This document shows, in pieces, positions 1 through 5,502 of a DNA stretch of 6,918 bases; the first letter of the stretch is position 1, and the number at the start of each line of letters is the position of its first letter. The stretch is from Lachnospiraceae bacterium (GTDB lineage Bacteria; Bacillota; Clostridia; Lachnospirales; Lachnospiraceae): positions 1 to 6,918 of the forward strand of contig CAAEHZ010000397.1 in the NCBI GenBank assembly GCA_900755865.1, in the 5' to 3' direction. The notes below the pieces were generated by a model that ran no database searches, had not been told where the DNA came from, and saw only the letters and a program-made list of their open reading frames with translations. The position numbers and the translations under genes were made by a program.

Positions 1-400
1 AAAAGGTACTTTGCCCCTCATTTGATATCTACGAATTACTTCGCTGCCAAAGCAGCTCCTGTAATTCTAAAACATTCGGAATCCGCTGATTTACTGCGCA
101 AATCGCTACTTCCTCATGTTTTGCGGGTCCCAAGGTCTTTCATCCACTTATGAGCAAGCTCATGTGAGTTCAGACCTTTTGGCCCTGATATCTTATATAT
201 GAGGAAGAGGCTTGCAGAAGCAGGGGGAGTATGATACAATTCTTCTATCTGATACTTCTATTACACACAAATCTTGTGTTCCGGCAGTTTCGCCACAGGT
301 TTCAGAAAATATTTTTGAAAAAATGGAGGTGAGATGCCTTTGAGGGAGTTTTAATGGACTCAATATAGAGTAGAATGGCAATAGAAAAAAAGAAATAAGC
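1..400. other. Gene-poor region upstream of recA
   Basis: No confident gene was found. Plus frame 1 is open from the window edge to a stop at 151-153 (50 codons, no visible start). On the minus strand a frame is open from 139 down to a stop at 29-31 and reads like a protein tail ending in LLWQRSNS. Other minus-strand frames upstream of it also look coding-like but are interrupted by stops. This fits either a degraded gene or a copy of an intergenic repeat. The sequence TGATATCT occurs at both 23-30 and 186-193. A weak 33-codon ORF lies at 231-332. The stretch 355-400 is A-rich promoter-proximal DNA. Confidence 0.4.
125..185. other. Large imperfect hairpin in the recA upstream region
   Basis: The two ends of this stretch pair: AAGGTCT at 132-138 pairs with AGACCTT at 172-178, extended outward by CC 130-131 with GG 181-182 and GGG 125-127 with CCC 183-185, with small bulges. 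Inside, ATGAG at 150-154 pairs with CTCAT at 159-163 around a CAAG loop, flanked by a bulged CAC/GTG pairing. This could be a structured RNA element, a degenerate terminator or part of an intergenic repeat. No T-tract follows, so it is not called a terminator, and it matches no riboswitch class I recognise. Confidence 0.35.
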
Positions 401-401
401 A

Positions 402-430
402 TTGACAAAAACGAACAAATGTTTTATCTT
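402..430 (+). promoter_or_regulatory. Sigma-A promoter of recA
   Basis: A perfect -35 TTGACA (402-407) is followed after 17 bp by TATCTT (425-430), which matches four of six positions of the -10 consensus. Transcription would start near 437 and give a leader of about 35 nt before the recA ATG. The spacer is almost filled by a LexA-type operator, so repressor binding would block RNA polymerase directly. Confidence 0.8.
412..425. promoter_or_regulatory. LexA (SOS) box 1 of recA
   Basis: CGAACAAATGTTTT matches the Gram-positive LexA/DinR consensus CGAACRNRYGTTYC at 13 of 14 positions; only the last base differs. It sits between the -35 and -10 hexamers, the expected place for an SOS operator on recA. 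LexA repression relieved by activated RecA is established for this family. That it operates here is inferred from the site and its position. Confidence 0.85.
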
Positions 431-436
431 AAATAA

Positions 437-450
437 AGAACGTCTGTTCT
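437..450. promoter_or_regulatory. LexA (SOS) box 2 of recA
   Basis: AGAACGTCTGTTCT is a perfect 5-bp-armed palindrome with an intact GAAC-N4-GTTC core. It matches 11 of 14 positions of the Gram-positive LexA consensus. Its centre is 25 bp downstream of the centre of box 1, at about the transcription start and just ahead of the ribosome binding site. It probably acts as a second operator, possibly with cooperative binding. Apart from the sequence match there is no independent support. Confidence 0.65.
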
Positions 451-470
451 TTGCGAAAAGGAGAATCCAA

Positions 471-1532
471 ATGGAAAAAGAAGAAAAACTCAAAGCGTTG
501 GATGCGGCAATCAGTCAGATTGAAAAACAGTATGGTAAGGGAGCAGTGATGAAGCTGGGCGACCCTTCTGCACAGTTGAATGTGGAAACGATTCCCACGG
601 GCTCTTTAAGCCTGGATATCGCTCTTGGACTTGGCGGTATTCCCAAGGGAAGAATTATTGAAATATATGGACCGGAATCCAGTGGTAAAACGACGGTTAC
701 GCTGCACATGATAGCAGAGGTGCAGAAAAGGGGAGGAATCGCAGGCTTTATTGATGCAGAGCATGCCCTTGACCCGGTATATGCAAAGAATATCGGCGTA
801 GATATTGACAATCTCTATATTTCCCAGCCGGATAACGGAGAGCAGGCATTGGAGATTACAGAAACCATGGTACGTTCCGGAGCAGTCGATATTGTGGTAG
901 TGGACTCTGTGGCAGCCCTTGTTCCCAAGGCGGAAATCGATGGAGACATGGGCGACAGCCATGTCGGTCTGCAGGCGCGTCTGATGTCTCAGGCACTGAG
1001 AAAGCTGACTGCGGTTATCAGTAAATCGAACTGTACAGTAGTGTTTATCAACCAGCTGCGTGAAAAGGTTGGTGTTATGTTTGGCAATCCGGAAACAACT
1101 ACCGGCGGCCGTGCCCTGAAGTTTTATTCTTCAGTGCGTCTGGATGTGCGCCGGATTGAATCTCTGAAACAGGGAGGAGAAGTTATCGGTAACAGAACCC
1201 GTGTCAAGGTTGTGAAGAATAAGATTGCGCCGCCCTTTAAGGAAGCGGAATTTGATATCATGTTCGGCGAGGGTATTTCCAGAGAGGGAGATATTCTGGA
1301 TTTGGCTGCCGATTTGAATATTATTGTGAAGTCCGGTGCATGGTATGCCTACGAAGGAAATAAAATCGGGCAGGGCCGTGAAAACGCAAAGCAGTTTTTA
1401 AAGGACAATCCGGAAATCTGTGAGGCGGTCAGCCAGAAGGTGCGGGAGCATTACGGACTGGACGGGGCAGAAAAGCCGGAAGCGGATGCAGCGCCTGCAC
1501 CTGCGAAGAACAGTAAAAAATCCGCGGAGTAA
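471..1532 (+). CDS. recA: Recombinase RecA
   Basis: RecA is the ATP-dependent strand-exchange protein. It forms filaments on single-stranded DNA, drives homologous recombination and repair, and as a co-protease triggers LexA self-cleavage. The protein has 353 residues, normal for the family. Visible landmarks are Walker A GPESSGKT (67-74, Lys73), the catalytic glutamate in [10 protein letters not shown] (Glu96), Walker B IVVVDS ending the strand (Asp145), DNA-binding loop L1 around 157-164 and loop L2 [17 protein letters not shown] (194-210). The C-terminus is an Ala/Pro/Lys-rich variable tail. The ATG at 471 was chosen because AAGGAG at 458-463 lies 7 nt upstream and the family begins about here; a TTG at 402 would add 23 residues but lies inside the -35 promoter element. 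recX follows 29 nt downstream, so the two are probably co-transcribed under SOS control. Confidence 0.98.
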   Translation: MEKEEKLKALDAAISQIEKQYGKGAVMKLGDPSAQLNVETIPTGSLSLDIALGLGGIPKGRIIEIYGPESSGKTTVTLHMIAEVQKRGGIAGFIDAEHALDPVYAKNIGVDIDNLYISQPDNGEQALEITETMVRSGAVDIVVVDSVAALVPKAEIDGDMGDSHVGLQARLMSQALRKLTAVISKSNCTVVFINQLREKVGVMFGNPETTTGGRALKFYSSVRLDVRRIESLKQGGEVIGNRTRVKVVKNKIAPPFKEAEFDIMFGEGISREGDILDLAADLNIIVKSGAWYAYEGNKIGQGRENAKQFLKDNPEICEAVSQKVREHYGLDGAEKPEADAAPAPAKNSKKSAE

Positions 1533-1561
1533 CCTGACAGGAGCAGAGTGAAAATACATAT

Positions 1562-2176
1562 ATGAAAATAACGGCAATAGAAGAACTTTCAAAAGCCCGA
1601 AGCAGAGTATGGATAGACGGAGAATTCGCCTTTGTGTTATACAAAGGCGAATTGCGTTTATACAGGATTCGGGAGGGAGAGGAAATTTCAGAGGAAACCC
1701 TGAAAACAATCCGGCAGGAGATTTTGCCTAAAAGGGCGAAGCTCAGAGCCATGAATTTATTAAAAAGCAGAGAATATACCACAAAACAGCTTCATGATAA
1801 GTTAAAGCAGGGAGGATATCCGGAGGATATTATTACTCTGGCGCTGGATTATGTGGCTTCCTATCATTATACGGACGATCTGCGGTATGCTGTCAGTTAT
1901 ATGCAGAGCCATGAAACAGATAAAAGCAGACGCAGAATCGAACAGGATTTGATGAGAAAGGGAATCGGGAAGGAAACTTTGGAGAAGGCATGGCAGACCT
2001 GGGAAGCCCGGGGAGGAGAGCAGGACGAGCAGCAGATGATATCAGAGCTTCTGGAAAAGCGGGGGTATTGTCCCCGGGAGGCAGACCTAAGGGAAAAACA
2101 GCGCCTGTATGGATTCCTGATGCGCAGGGGATTTTCGGGCGAACAGGTCAGAAAAGCTCTGGGGGATATCTATTGA
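1562..2176 (+). CDS. recX: Regulatory protein RecX
   Basis: RecX proteins are small, all-helical modulators that bind in the groove of the RecA filament and usually cap or inhibit it. This one has 204 residues, within the usual range. It shows the family pattern of an N-terminal segment with a DGEF...LYKGEL beta-rich stretch (about 19-33), then three-helix repeats including LLKSREYTTKQLHDKL (about 66-81) and the C-terminal FLMRRGFSGEQVRKAL. The start ATG at 1562 lies 29 nt after recA; an in-frame stop just upstream rules out a longer form. The only good Shine-Dalgarno, AGGAG at 1539-1543, is 18 nt away, so initiation is probably weak and may rely on coupling to recA. Low RecX relative to RecA would make sense. 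A 13-bp inverted repeat lies inside codons 21-31. Confidence 0.93.
   Translation: MKITAIEELSKARSRVWIDGEFAFVLYKGELRLYRIREGEEISEETLKTIRQEILPKRAKLRAMNLLKSREYTTKQLHDKLKQGGYPEDIITLALDYVASYHYTDDLRYAVSYMQSHETDKSRRRIEQDLMRKGIGKETLEKAWQTWEARGGEQDEQQMISELLEKRGYCPREADLREKQRLYGFLMRRGFSGEQVRKALGDIY
1623..1653. repeat. Perfect 13-bp inverted repeat inside recX
   Basis: The arm AATTCGCCTTTGT (1623-1635) is the exact reverse complement of ACAAAGGCGAATT (1641-1653), separated by a 5-nt loop (GTTAT). In the mRNA this would be a stable hairpin about 60 nt into the recX reading frame. There is no T-tract after it, so it is not a standard intrinsic terminator. It could slow ribosomes or polymerase, or protect the upstream recA message from 3' exonucleases. 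Confidence 0.8.
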
Positions 2177-2201
2177 CATTTTTTCCCACTCTGTTTAAAC
2201 T
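2173..2201 (+). promoter_or_regulatory. Promoter of the HD-GYP gene, overlapping the recX stop
   Basis: A perfect -35 TTGACA (2173-2178) spans the recX TGA stop codon. After 17 bp comes TAAACT (2196-2201), four of six -10 positions. Transcription would start near 2208. The leader would be only about 18 nt for the ATG at 2226, or about 42 nt for the in-frame GTG at 2250. No LexA-type box is visible here, so this gene is probably outside the SOS response. Confidence 0.55.
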
Positions 2202-2225
2202 TAAAAAAATAAGAACAAATGAGAA

Positions 2226-3650
2226 ATGAAGACAGCGGGGGTAACGGAAGTGGGAAAAGGAGGCAGGAAGCAGTTTCTGGTTTTAGCGGGGACATTTTTG
2301 ATTATTGCGCTGAGTATGCTGGTGCTGGTAATTCAGGTACAGAGATTTAACAGACAGGAGAGGGTACAGTATTTTTCAGCAGCAAATACGAAGGAAAAGG
2401 TAGGAGATTGCAGAGTTACCATTCAGCCCAGAGGCGGAAGTACAGATGCGTGGATGAAGAGCCAGATGGATGAAAATGGAACAGACCGGAAATATACCGG
2501 GGTTATTTATGAGATGATGCTTTACAATTTTACGGATAAGGAGCTTCTGGACTGGAAGATTCAGGTGGAAGTACCGGAGGATTGTATGATAGATAATGCC
2601 TGGTGCGGTGAGATAGAGTTTCATCAGCATGTGGGCGGGGATGAAAAGGTACAGGTGCTGGATTTGCAGAGATATGCGGAAAGCAAGTCCGTACTGGAGG
2701 TGGATGCCTTTTATATGGGAACGGATTTGATGGTTCCGCTGGAAAAGGGAGATTATTTTGTGTATCTGCCCAGTGCAGCTGAAAGTGAGGACAGGCTTAA
2801 GGCATCTGATTTGGAAAACAGGTATTATCAGAATGTCAATGTGGGCTTTATTGTCTATCATGAGGCGGAGGATACGTTAAAGCCTCTTTCATTTTCCAAA
2901 GCGGTTCTGACTTATAAGCTGCATAAAAATCTTACGGATTCCCGGTTTTTCCGAGTGCTGATTGCAGCTTTCGCCCTGTGGATAATGTGGGTTCTGGCAA
3001 CAATTGCTTTTCATTTCAAGACGAAGAAGCTTGTTCAGGAGGCAGAGAATGATGCCCAGATTATCAAGCAGACAATGCTTACCTTTATGGGCTTTATTGA
3101 TGCAAAGGATTCCAGTACAAACGGACATTCCAGAAGAGTAGCGGTTTACTCCAGAAGGATTGCGTTAAAGTATGGGATGTCGGAGGAAGAGGCGCAGAAG
3201 GTATATTATATCGGACTGATGCACGACTGCGGAAAGATTGGCATACCGGATTCTATTCTGAATAAGCCGGGAAAGCTTTCGGATGAGGAATATGAGATCA
3301 TCAAGACACATACCACAGAGGGTGGAAAAATATTGAAGGATTTTACGTCCATCGAACATATAAAGGACGGTGCCTTATATCACCATGAGCGGTTTGACGG
3401 CAAGGGGTATCCCGAGGGACTGGAGGGAGAGCAGATACCGCTGGTAGCCCGGATTATCTGCGTGGCAGATTCCTTTGATGCCATGAACAGTGACCGCTGT
3501 TACAGAAAGCGCCTTACCAGAGAAGAGATAGAGCGGGAAATCACCCAGAATCGGGGAACCCAGTTTGACCCCGAAATTGCGGACTGTCTGCTGCAATTGT
3601 TGCAGGATGGAGAAATTATGTGCGAAAGAACGGATGGGATTCAAGAATAG
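2226..3650 (+). CDS. Membrane-anchored HD-GYP phosphodiesterase with an extracytoplasmic sensor domain
   Basis: Predicted to hydrolyse cyclic di-GMP in response to an external cue. The 474 residues divide into a short cytoplasmic start, a transmembrane helix (about 17-38), an outside domain (about 40-240), a second helix (about 243-263) and a cytoplasmic HD-GYP domain (about 285-465). The catalytic signature is complete: His301 in NGHSRR, HD at 333-334 in MHDCGKIG, HHERFDGKGYP at 386-396, and NRGTQFDP near 442-449, so the enzyme should be active. The outside domain has a beta-rich pattern with Trp110, Trp126 and a late NVGFIVY strand that resembles a CBM2-type carbohydrate-binding fold; this is inference. 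No good ribosome binding site precedes ATG 2226. An in-frame GTG at 2250 has GGGGGT 8 nt upstream and is a credible alternative that keeps both helices. The gene sits between recX and rny and has its own promoter. Confidence 0.9.
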   Translation: MKTAGVTEVGKGGRKQFLVLAGTFLIIALSMLVLVIQVQRFNRQERVQYFSAANTKEKVGDCRVTIQPRGGSTDAWMKSQMDENGTDRKYTGVIYEMMLYNFTDKELLDWKIQVEVPEDCMIDNAWCGEIEFHQHVGGDEKVQVLDLQRYAESKSVLEVDAFYMGTDLMVPLEKGDYFVYLPSAAESEDRLKASDLENRYYQNVNVGFIVYHEAEDTLKPLSFSKAVLTYKLHKNLTDSRFFRVLIAAFALWIMWVLATIAFHFKTKKLVQEAENDAQIIKQTMLTFMGFIDAKDSSTNGHSRRVAVYSRRIALKYGMSEEEAQKVYYIGLMHDCGKIGIPDSILNKPGKLSDEEYEIIKTHTTEGGKILKDFTSIEHIKDGALYHHERFDGKGYPEGLEGEQIPLVARIICVADSFDAMNSDRCYRKRLTREEIEREITQNRGTQFDPEIADCLLQLLQDGEIMCERTDGIQE

Positions 3651-3664
3651 TGTGAGAGTTGTGC

Positions 3665-3693
3665 TTGACATTATATCATTTTAAGTTTAGAAT
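3665..3693 (+). promoter_or_regulatory. Sigma-A promoter of rny
   Basis: TTGACA (3665-3670), 17 bp, then TAGAAT (3688-3693): a perfect -35 and a five-of-six -10. It begins 14 bases after the HD-GYP stop codon. Transcription would start near 3700, leaving an 87-nt leader before rny that contains an inverted repeat. No intrinsic terminator is visible between the HD-GYP gene and this promoter, so some readthrough from upstream is likely. Confidence 0.8.
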
Positions 3694-3718
3694 TTAAGTG
3701 TTGTAAATTGCTTGTCAA

Positions 3719-3742
3719 ATGACAGTAAAATGAAACTGTCAT
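3719..3742. repeat. Perfect 8-bp inverted repeat in the rny leader
   Basis: ATGACAGT (3719-3726) is exactly complementary to ACTGTCAT (3735-3742) with an 8-nt A-rich loop. It lies about 20 nt after the predicted rny transcription start and well before the Shine-Dalgarno. It could be an operator for a dimeric repressor or a leader hairpin that affects mRNA stability. Confidence 0.5.
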
Positions 3743-3787
3743 ATGGTTAATGTACAATGAAAATTTCATAAGGAGGTGTTCCTGTAA

Positions 3788-4597
3788 ATGGCGTCATGGA
3801 TATGGGGCATTATCCTCGTAGTGGCTGTTATTGCAGCAGTACTGGTAACCGCAGTTGTTGTTTCCGGGTATCAGAAGAAGGTGGCTGCATCAACCATTGG
3901 AAGTGCAGAGGATAAAGCAAGGGAAATCATTGATGATGCTCTGAAGACTGCAGAAGCCAAGAAGCGTGAGTCCATGCTTGAGATTAAGGAAGAGTCCATT
4001 CGTACAAAGAATGAACTGGACAAGGAAATCAAAGAGCGCAGGGCGGAAGCACAGCGTTACGAGCGCAGGGTTCAGCAGAAGGAAGAGAACATTGATAAGA
4101 AGGCAGACGCGATTGAGAAGCGCGAAACAAGTCTTGCAGCGAAGGAAGAGTCCTTAAACAGAATGAAGGACGAAGTTTCCAAGCTGAATGAACAGCGAGT
4201 ACAGGAACTGGAAAGAATTTCAGGATTAACCACTGAACAGGCAAAAGATTACTTATTGAAAATTGTTGAAGATGAAGTAAAGCATGAAACGGCCGTGATG
4301 ATTAAAGAAATGGAAAGTCGGGCCAAAGAGGAAGCAGACAAAAAGGCAAAGGAGTATGTTGTATCCGCAATTCAGAGATGTGCAGCAGACCATGTTTCTG
4401 AAACAACTATTTCCGTTGTACAGCTTCCAAACGATGAAATGAAAGGAAGAATCATCGGACGGGAAGGACGAAATATCCGTACACTGGAAACAATGACGGG
4501 TGTAGACCTGATTATCGATGATACGCCGGAGGCAGTTATTCTGTCGGTTTTGACCCGATTCGTCGTGAAGTTGCAAGAATTGCGCTGGAAAAACTGA
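3788..4597 (+). CDS. rny: RNase Y, N-terminal fragment (membrane helix, coiled coil, KH)
   Basis: As written this frame gives 269 residues. It has one membrane helix (about 4-26), a highly charged coiled coil rich in Lys, Glu and Arg (about 35-190) that in the family drives dimerisation, and the KH RNA-binding domain with its GxxG loop in IIGREG (222-227). The native sequence ends at Ser253. The last 16 residues, from VLTRF to RWKN, are out of frame and match nothing in the family. A product made from this alone could sit in the membrane and bind RNA but would lack the nuclease site. Confidence 0.85.
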   Translation: MASWIWGIILVVAVIAAVLVTAVVVSGYQKKVAASTIGSAEDKAREIIDDALKTAEAKKRESMLEIKEESIRTKNELDKEIKERRAEAQRYERRVQQKEENIDKKADAIEKRETSLAAKEESLNRMKDEVSKLNEQRVQELERISGLTTEQAKDYLLKIVEDEVKHETAVMIKEMESRAKEEADKKAKEYVVSAIQRCAADHVSETTISVVQLPNDEMKGRIIGREGRNIRTLETMTGVDLIIDDTPEAVILSVLTRFVVKLQELRWKN

Positions 4598-4599
4598 TT

Positions 4600-5340
4600 G
4601 TGGACGGACGTATTCATCCTGCCAGAATCGAAGAGATGGTAGAGAAGGCGCAAAAAGAAGTAGAAGTGATGATGAAGGAAGAGGGAGAAGCTGCTACACT
4701 GGAGGTTGGTGTACATGGCATCCATCCCGAACTTGTCAAGTTACTTGGTAAGATGAAATTCAGAACCAGTTATGGTCAGAATGCGTTAAAACATTCCATT
4801 GAGGTTGCACAGCTTTCCGGTCTGCTTGCCGCAGAGATGGGGCTGGATGTACGGCTTGCAAAGCGTGCGGGTCTGTTACATGATATCGGTAAATCTGTCG
4901 ACCATGAAATGGAAGGCTCACATATTCAGCTTGGTGCAGAATTGTGTCGGAAATATAAGGAGAACGCAGTGGTTATCAATGCTGTGGAATCCCACCATGG
5001 TGATGTGGAACCGACTTCCCTGATTGCATGTATTGTACAGGCTGCGGATACAATATCTGCTGCAAGACCAGGGGCGAGAAGAGAAACGCTGGAAACCTAT
5101 ACCAGCAGGTTAAAACAGTTAGAAGAAATAACAAACAATTTCAAAGGTGTAGATAAATCTTTTGCTATTCAGGCAGGTCGTGAAGTTCGTGTAATGGTAG
5201 TACCTGAGCAGATTTCAGATGCCGATATGGTATTACTGGCCAGAGATATTTCCAAGAAGATTGAAGCTGAAATGGAATATCCCGGACAGATTAAGGTAAA
5301 TGTTATCCGCGAAAGCCGCGTAATTGATTACGCAAAGTAA
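4600..5340 (+). CDS. rny: RNase Y, C-terminal fragment (catalytic HD domain)
   Basis: This 246-residue frame carries the end of the KH region and the whole HD domain. The metal-binding pair is in LLHDIGK (His94-Asp95 of this fragment) and the second site is in ESHHGDVE, followed by the family C-terminus [10 protein letters not shown]. The first possible start, GTG at 4600, has no Shine-Dalgarno and lies two bases after the stop of the N-terminal frame. Coding similarity to RNase Y extends upstream to about 4548, which shows the fragment is a continuation and not an independent gene. If the frameshift is real, translation would depend on restart or slippage. Confidence 0.85.
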   Translation: MDGRIHPARIEEMVEKAQKEVEVMMKEEGEAATLEVGVHGIHPELVKLLGKMKFRTSYGQNALKHSIEVAQLSGLLAAEMGLDVRLAKRAGLLHDIGKSVDHEMEGSHIQLGAELCRKYKENAVVINAVESHHGDVEPTSLIACIVQAADTISAARPGARRETLETYTSRLKQLEEITNNFKGVDKSFAIQAGREVRVMVVPEQISDADMVLLARDISKKIEAEMEYPGQIKVNVIRESRVIDYAK

Positions 5341-5374
5341 GCCATTGCTACAGTTTCATACTTGAAAAAACAAT

Positions 5375-5411
5375 AAAAACCGTTGTGTTGAGAAAACACA
5401 GCGGTTTTTTT
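5375..5411 (+). terminator. Intrinsic terminator after rny
   Basis: The stem CCGTTGTGTT (5380-5389) pairs with AACACAGCGG (5395-5404), ten pairs including one U-G, with a 5-nt loop and a run of seven T (5405-5411). A five-A run on the 5' side could extend the stem. It lies 34 nt after the rny stop codon and closes that transcription unit. With the A-run it could also work weakly on the other strand. Confidence 0.95.
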
Positions 5412-5421
5412 CAATTTCCTC

Positions 5422-5450
5422 TTGTAGAATCCTTCAAGTTATAGTATGAT
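5422..5450 (+). promoter_or_regulatory. Probable promoter of the aminotransferase gene
   Basis: TATGAT (5445-5450) is a five-of-six -10 hexamer. A poor -35, TTGTAG (5422-5427, three of six), stands 17 bp upstream. It starts about 10 bases after the terminator. The weak -35 suggests modest expression or dependence on an activator. Confidence 0.5.
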
Positions 5451-5502
5451 TAGTCAGATGTATGATTGTATACGATAATCCAGAGTGTCAAAGGAGCGAG
5501 GG

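Larger units (their letters stand above)
3788..5340 (+). pseudogene. rny: RNase Y gene split by a one-base deletion
   Basis: RNase Y is the membrane-bound endoribonuclease that starts mRNA decay in Firmicutes. Read as one gene with one base restored, this gives 517 residues, close to the usual length of about 520: N-terminal membrane helix, long coiled coil, KH domain, HD domain. The family sequence after PEAVILS should continue [17 protein letters not shown]. Here that continuation is present but in another frame, because the expected GGGTTTT reads GGTTTT at 4546-4551. The upstream frame runs into a stop at 4595-4597. Everything else, including the catalytic His-Asp (365-366 of the restored protein), is intact, so the break is recent or a sequencing error. 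A strong AAGGAGGTG (3770-3778) precedes ATG 3788. The surroundings (recA nearby upstream) fit the usual Firmicute location of rny. Confidence 0.88.

Noticed and set aside
23..193. MITE flanked by an 8-bp target duplication (TGATATCT)
   Set aside because: The segment between the repeats has no terminal inverted repeats, and an 8-bp match containing the palindrome GATATC is not rare enough over 200 bases.
193..408. 71-codon minus-strand ORF upstream of recA
   Set aside because: It runs antisense through the recA promoter and operator, has no good ribosome binding site, and its N-terminal third is simply the reverse of the A-rich promoter region.
402..470. N-terminal extension of RecA from a TTG at 402
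   Set aside because: The TTG is part of the -35 hexamer and the extension would cover the LexA box, the -10 and the Shine-Dalgarno; the ATG at 471 has AAGGAG at ideal spacing.
606..962. 118-codon minus-strand ORF inside recA
   Set aside because: Antisense shadow of a highly conserved gene; the composition has no recognisable domain and no start signals.
1990..2229. 79-codon plus-strand ORF overlapping the end of recX
   Set aside because: Alternative frame of recX that continues through the HD-GYP promoter; no ribosome binding site and low-complexity Gly/Arg-rich composition.
3651..3787. c-di-GMP riboswitch between the HD-GYP gene and rny
   Set aside because: No GEMM-type conserved core was found; the stretch is explained by a promoter, a short dyad and a ribosome binding site.
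4544..4552. Programmed -1 frameshift in rny
   Set aside because: The site does not fit X-XXY-YYZ: the P-site GTT would have to re-pair as GGT. Full-length RNase Y in Firmicutes is normally made from one uninterrupted frame.
5485..5502. GTG start for the aminotransferase at 5485
   Set aside because: It would place the Shine-Dalgarno AAGGAG within the coding sequence and has no ribosome binding site of its own.
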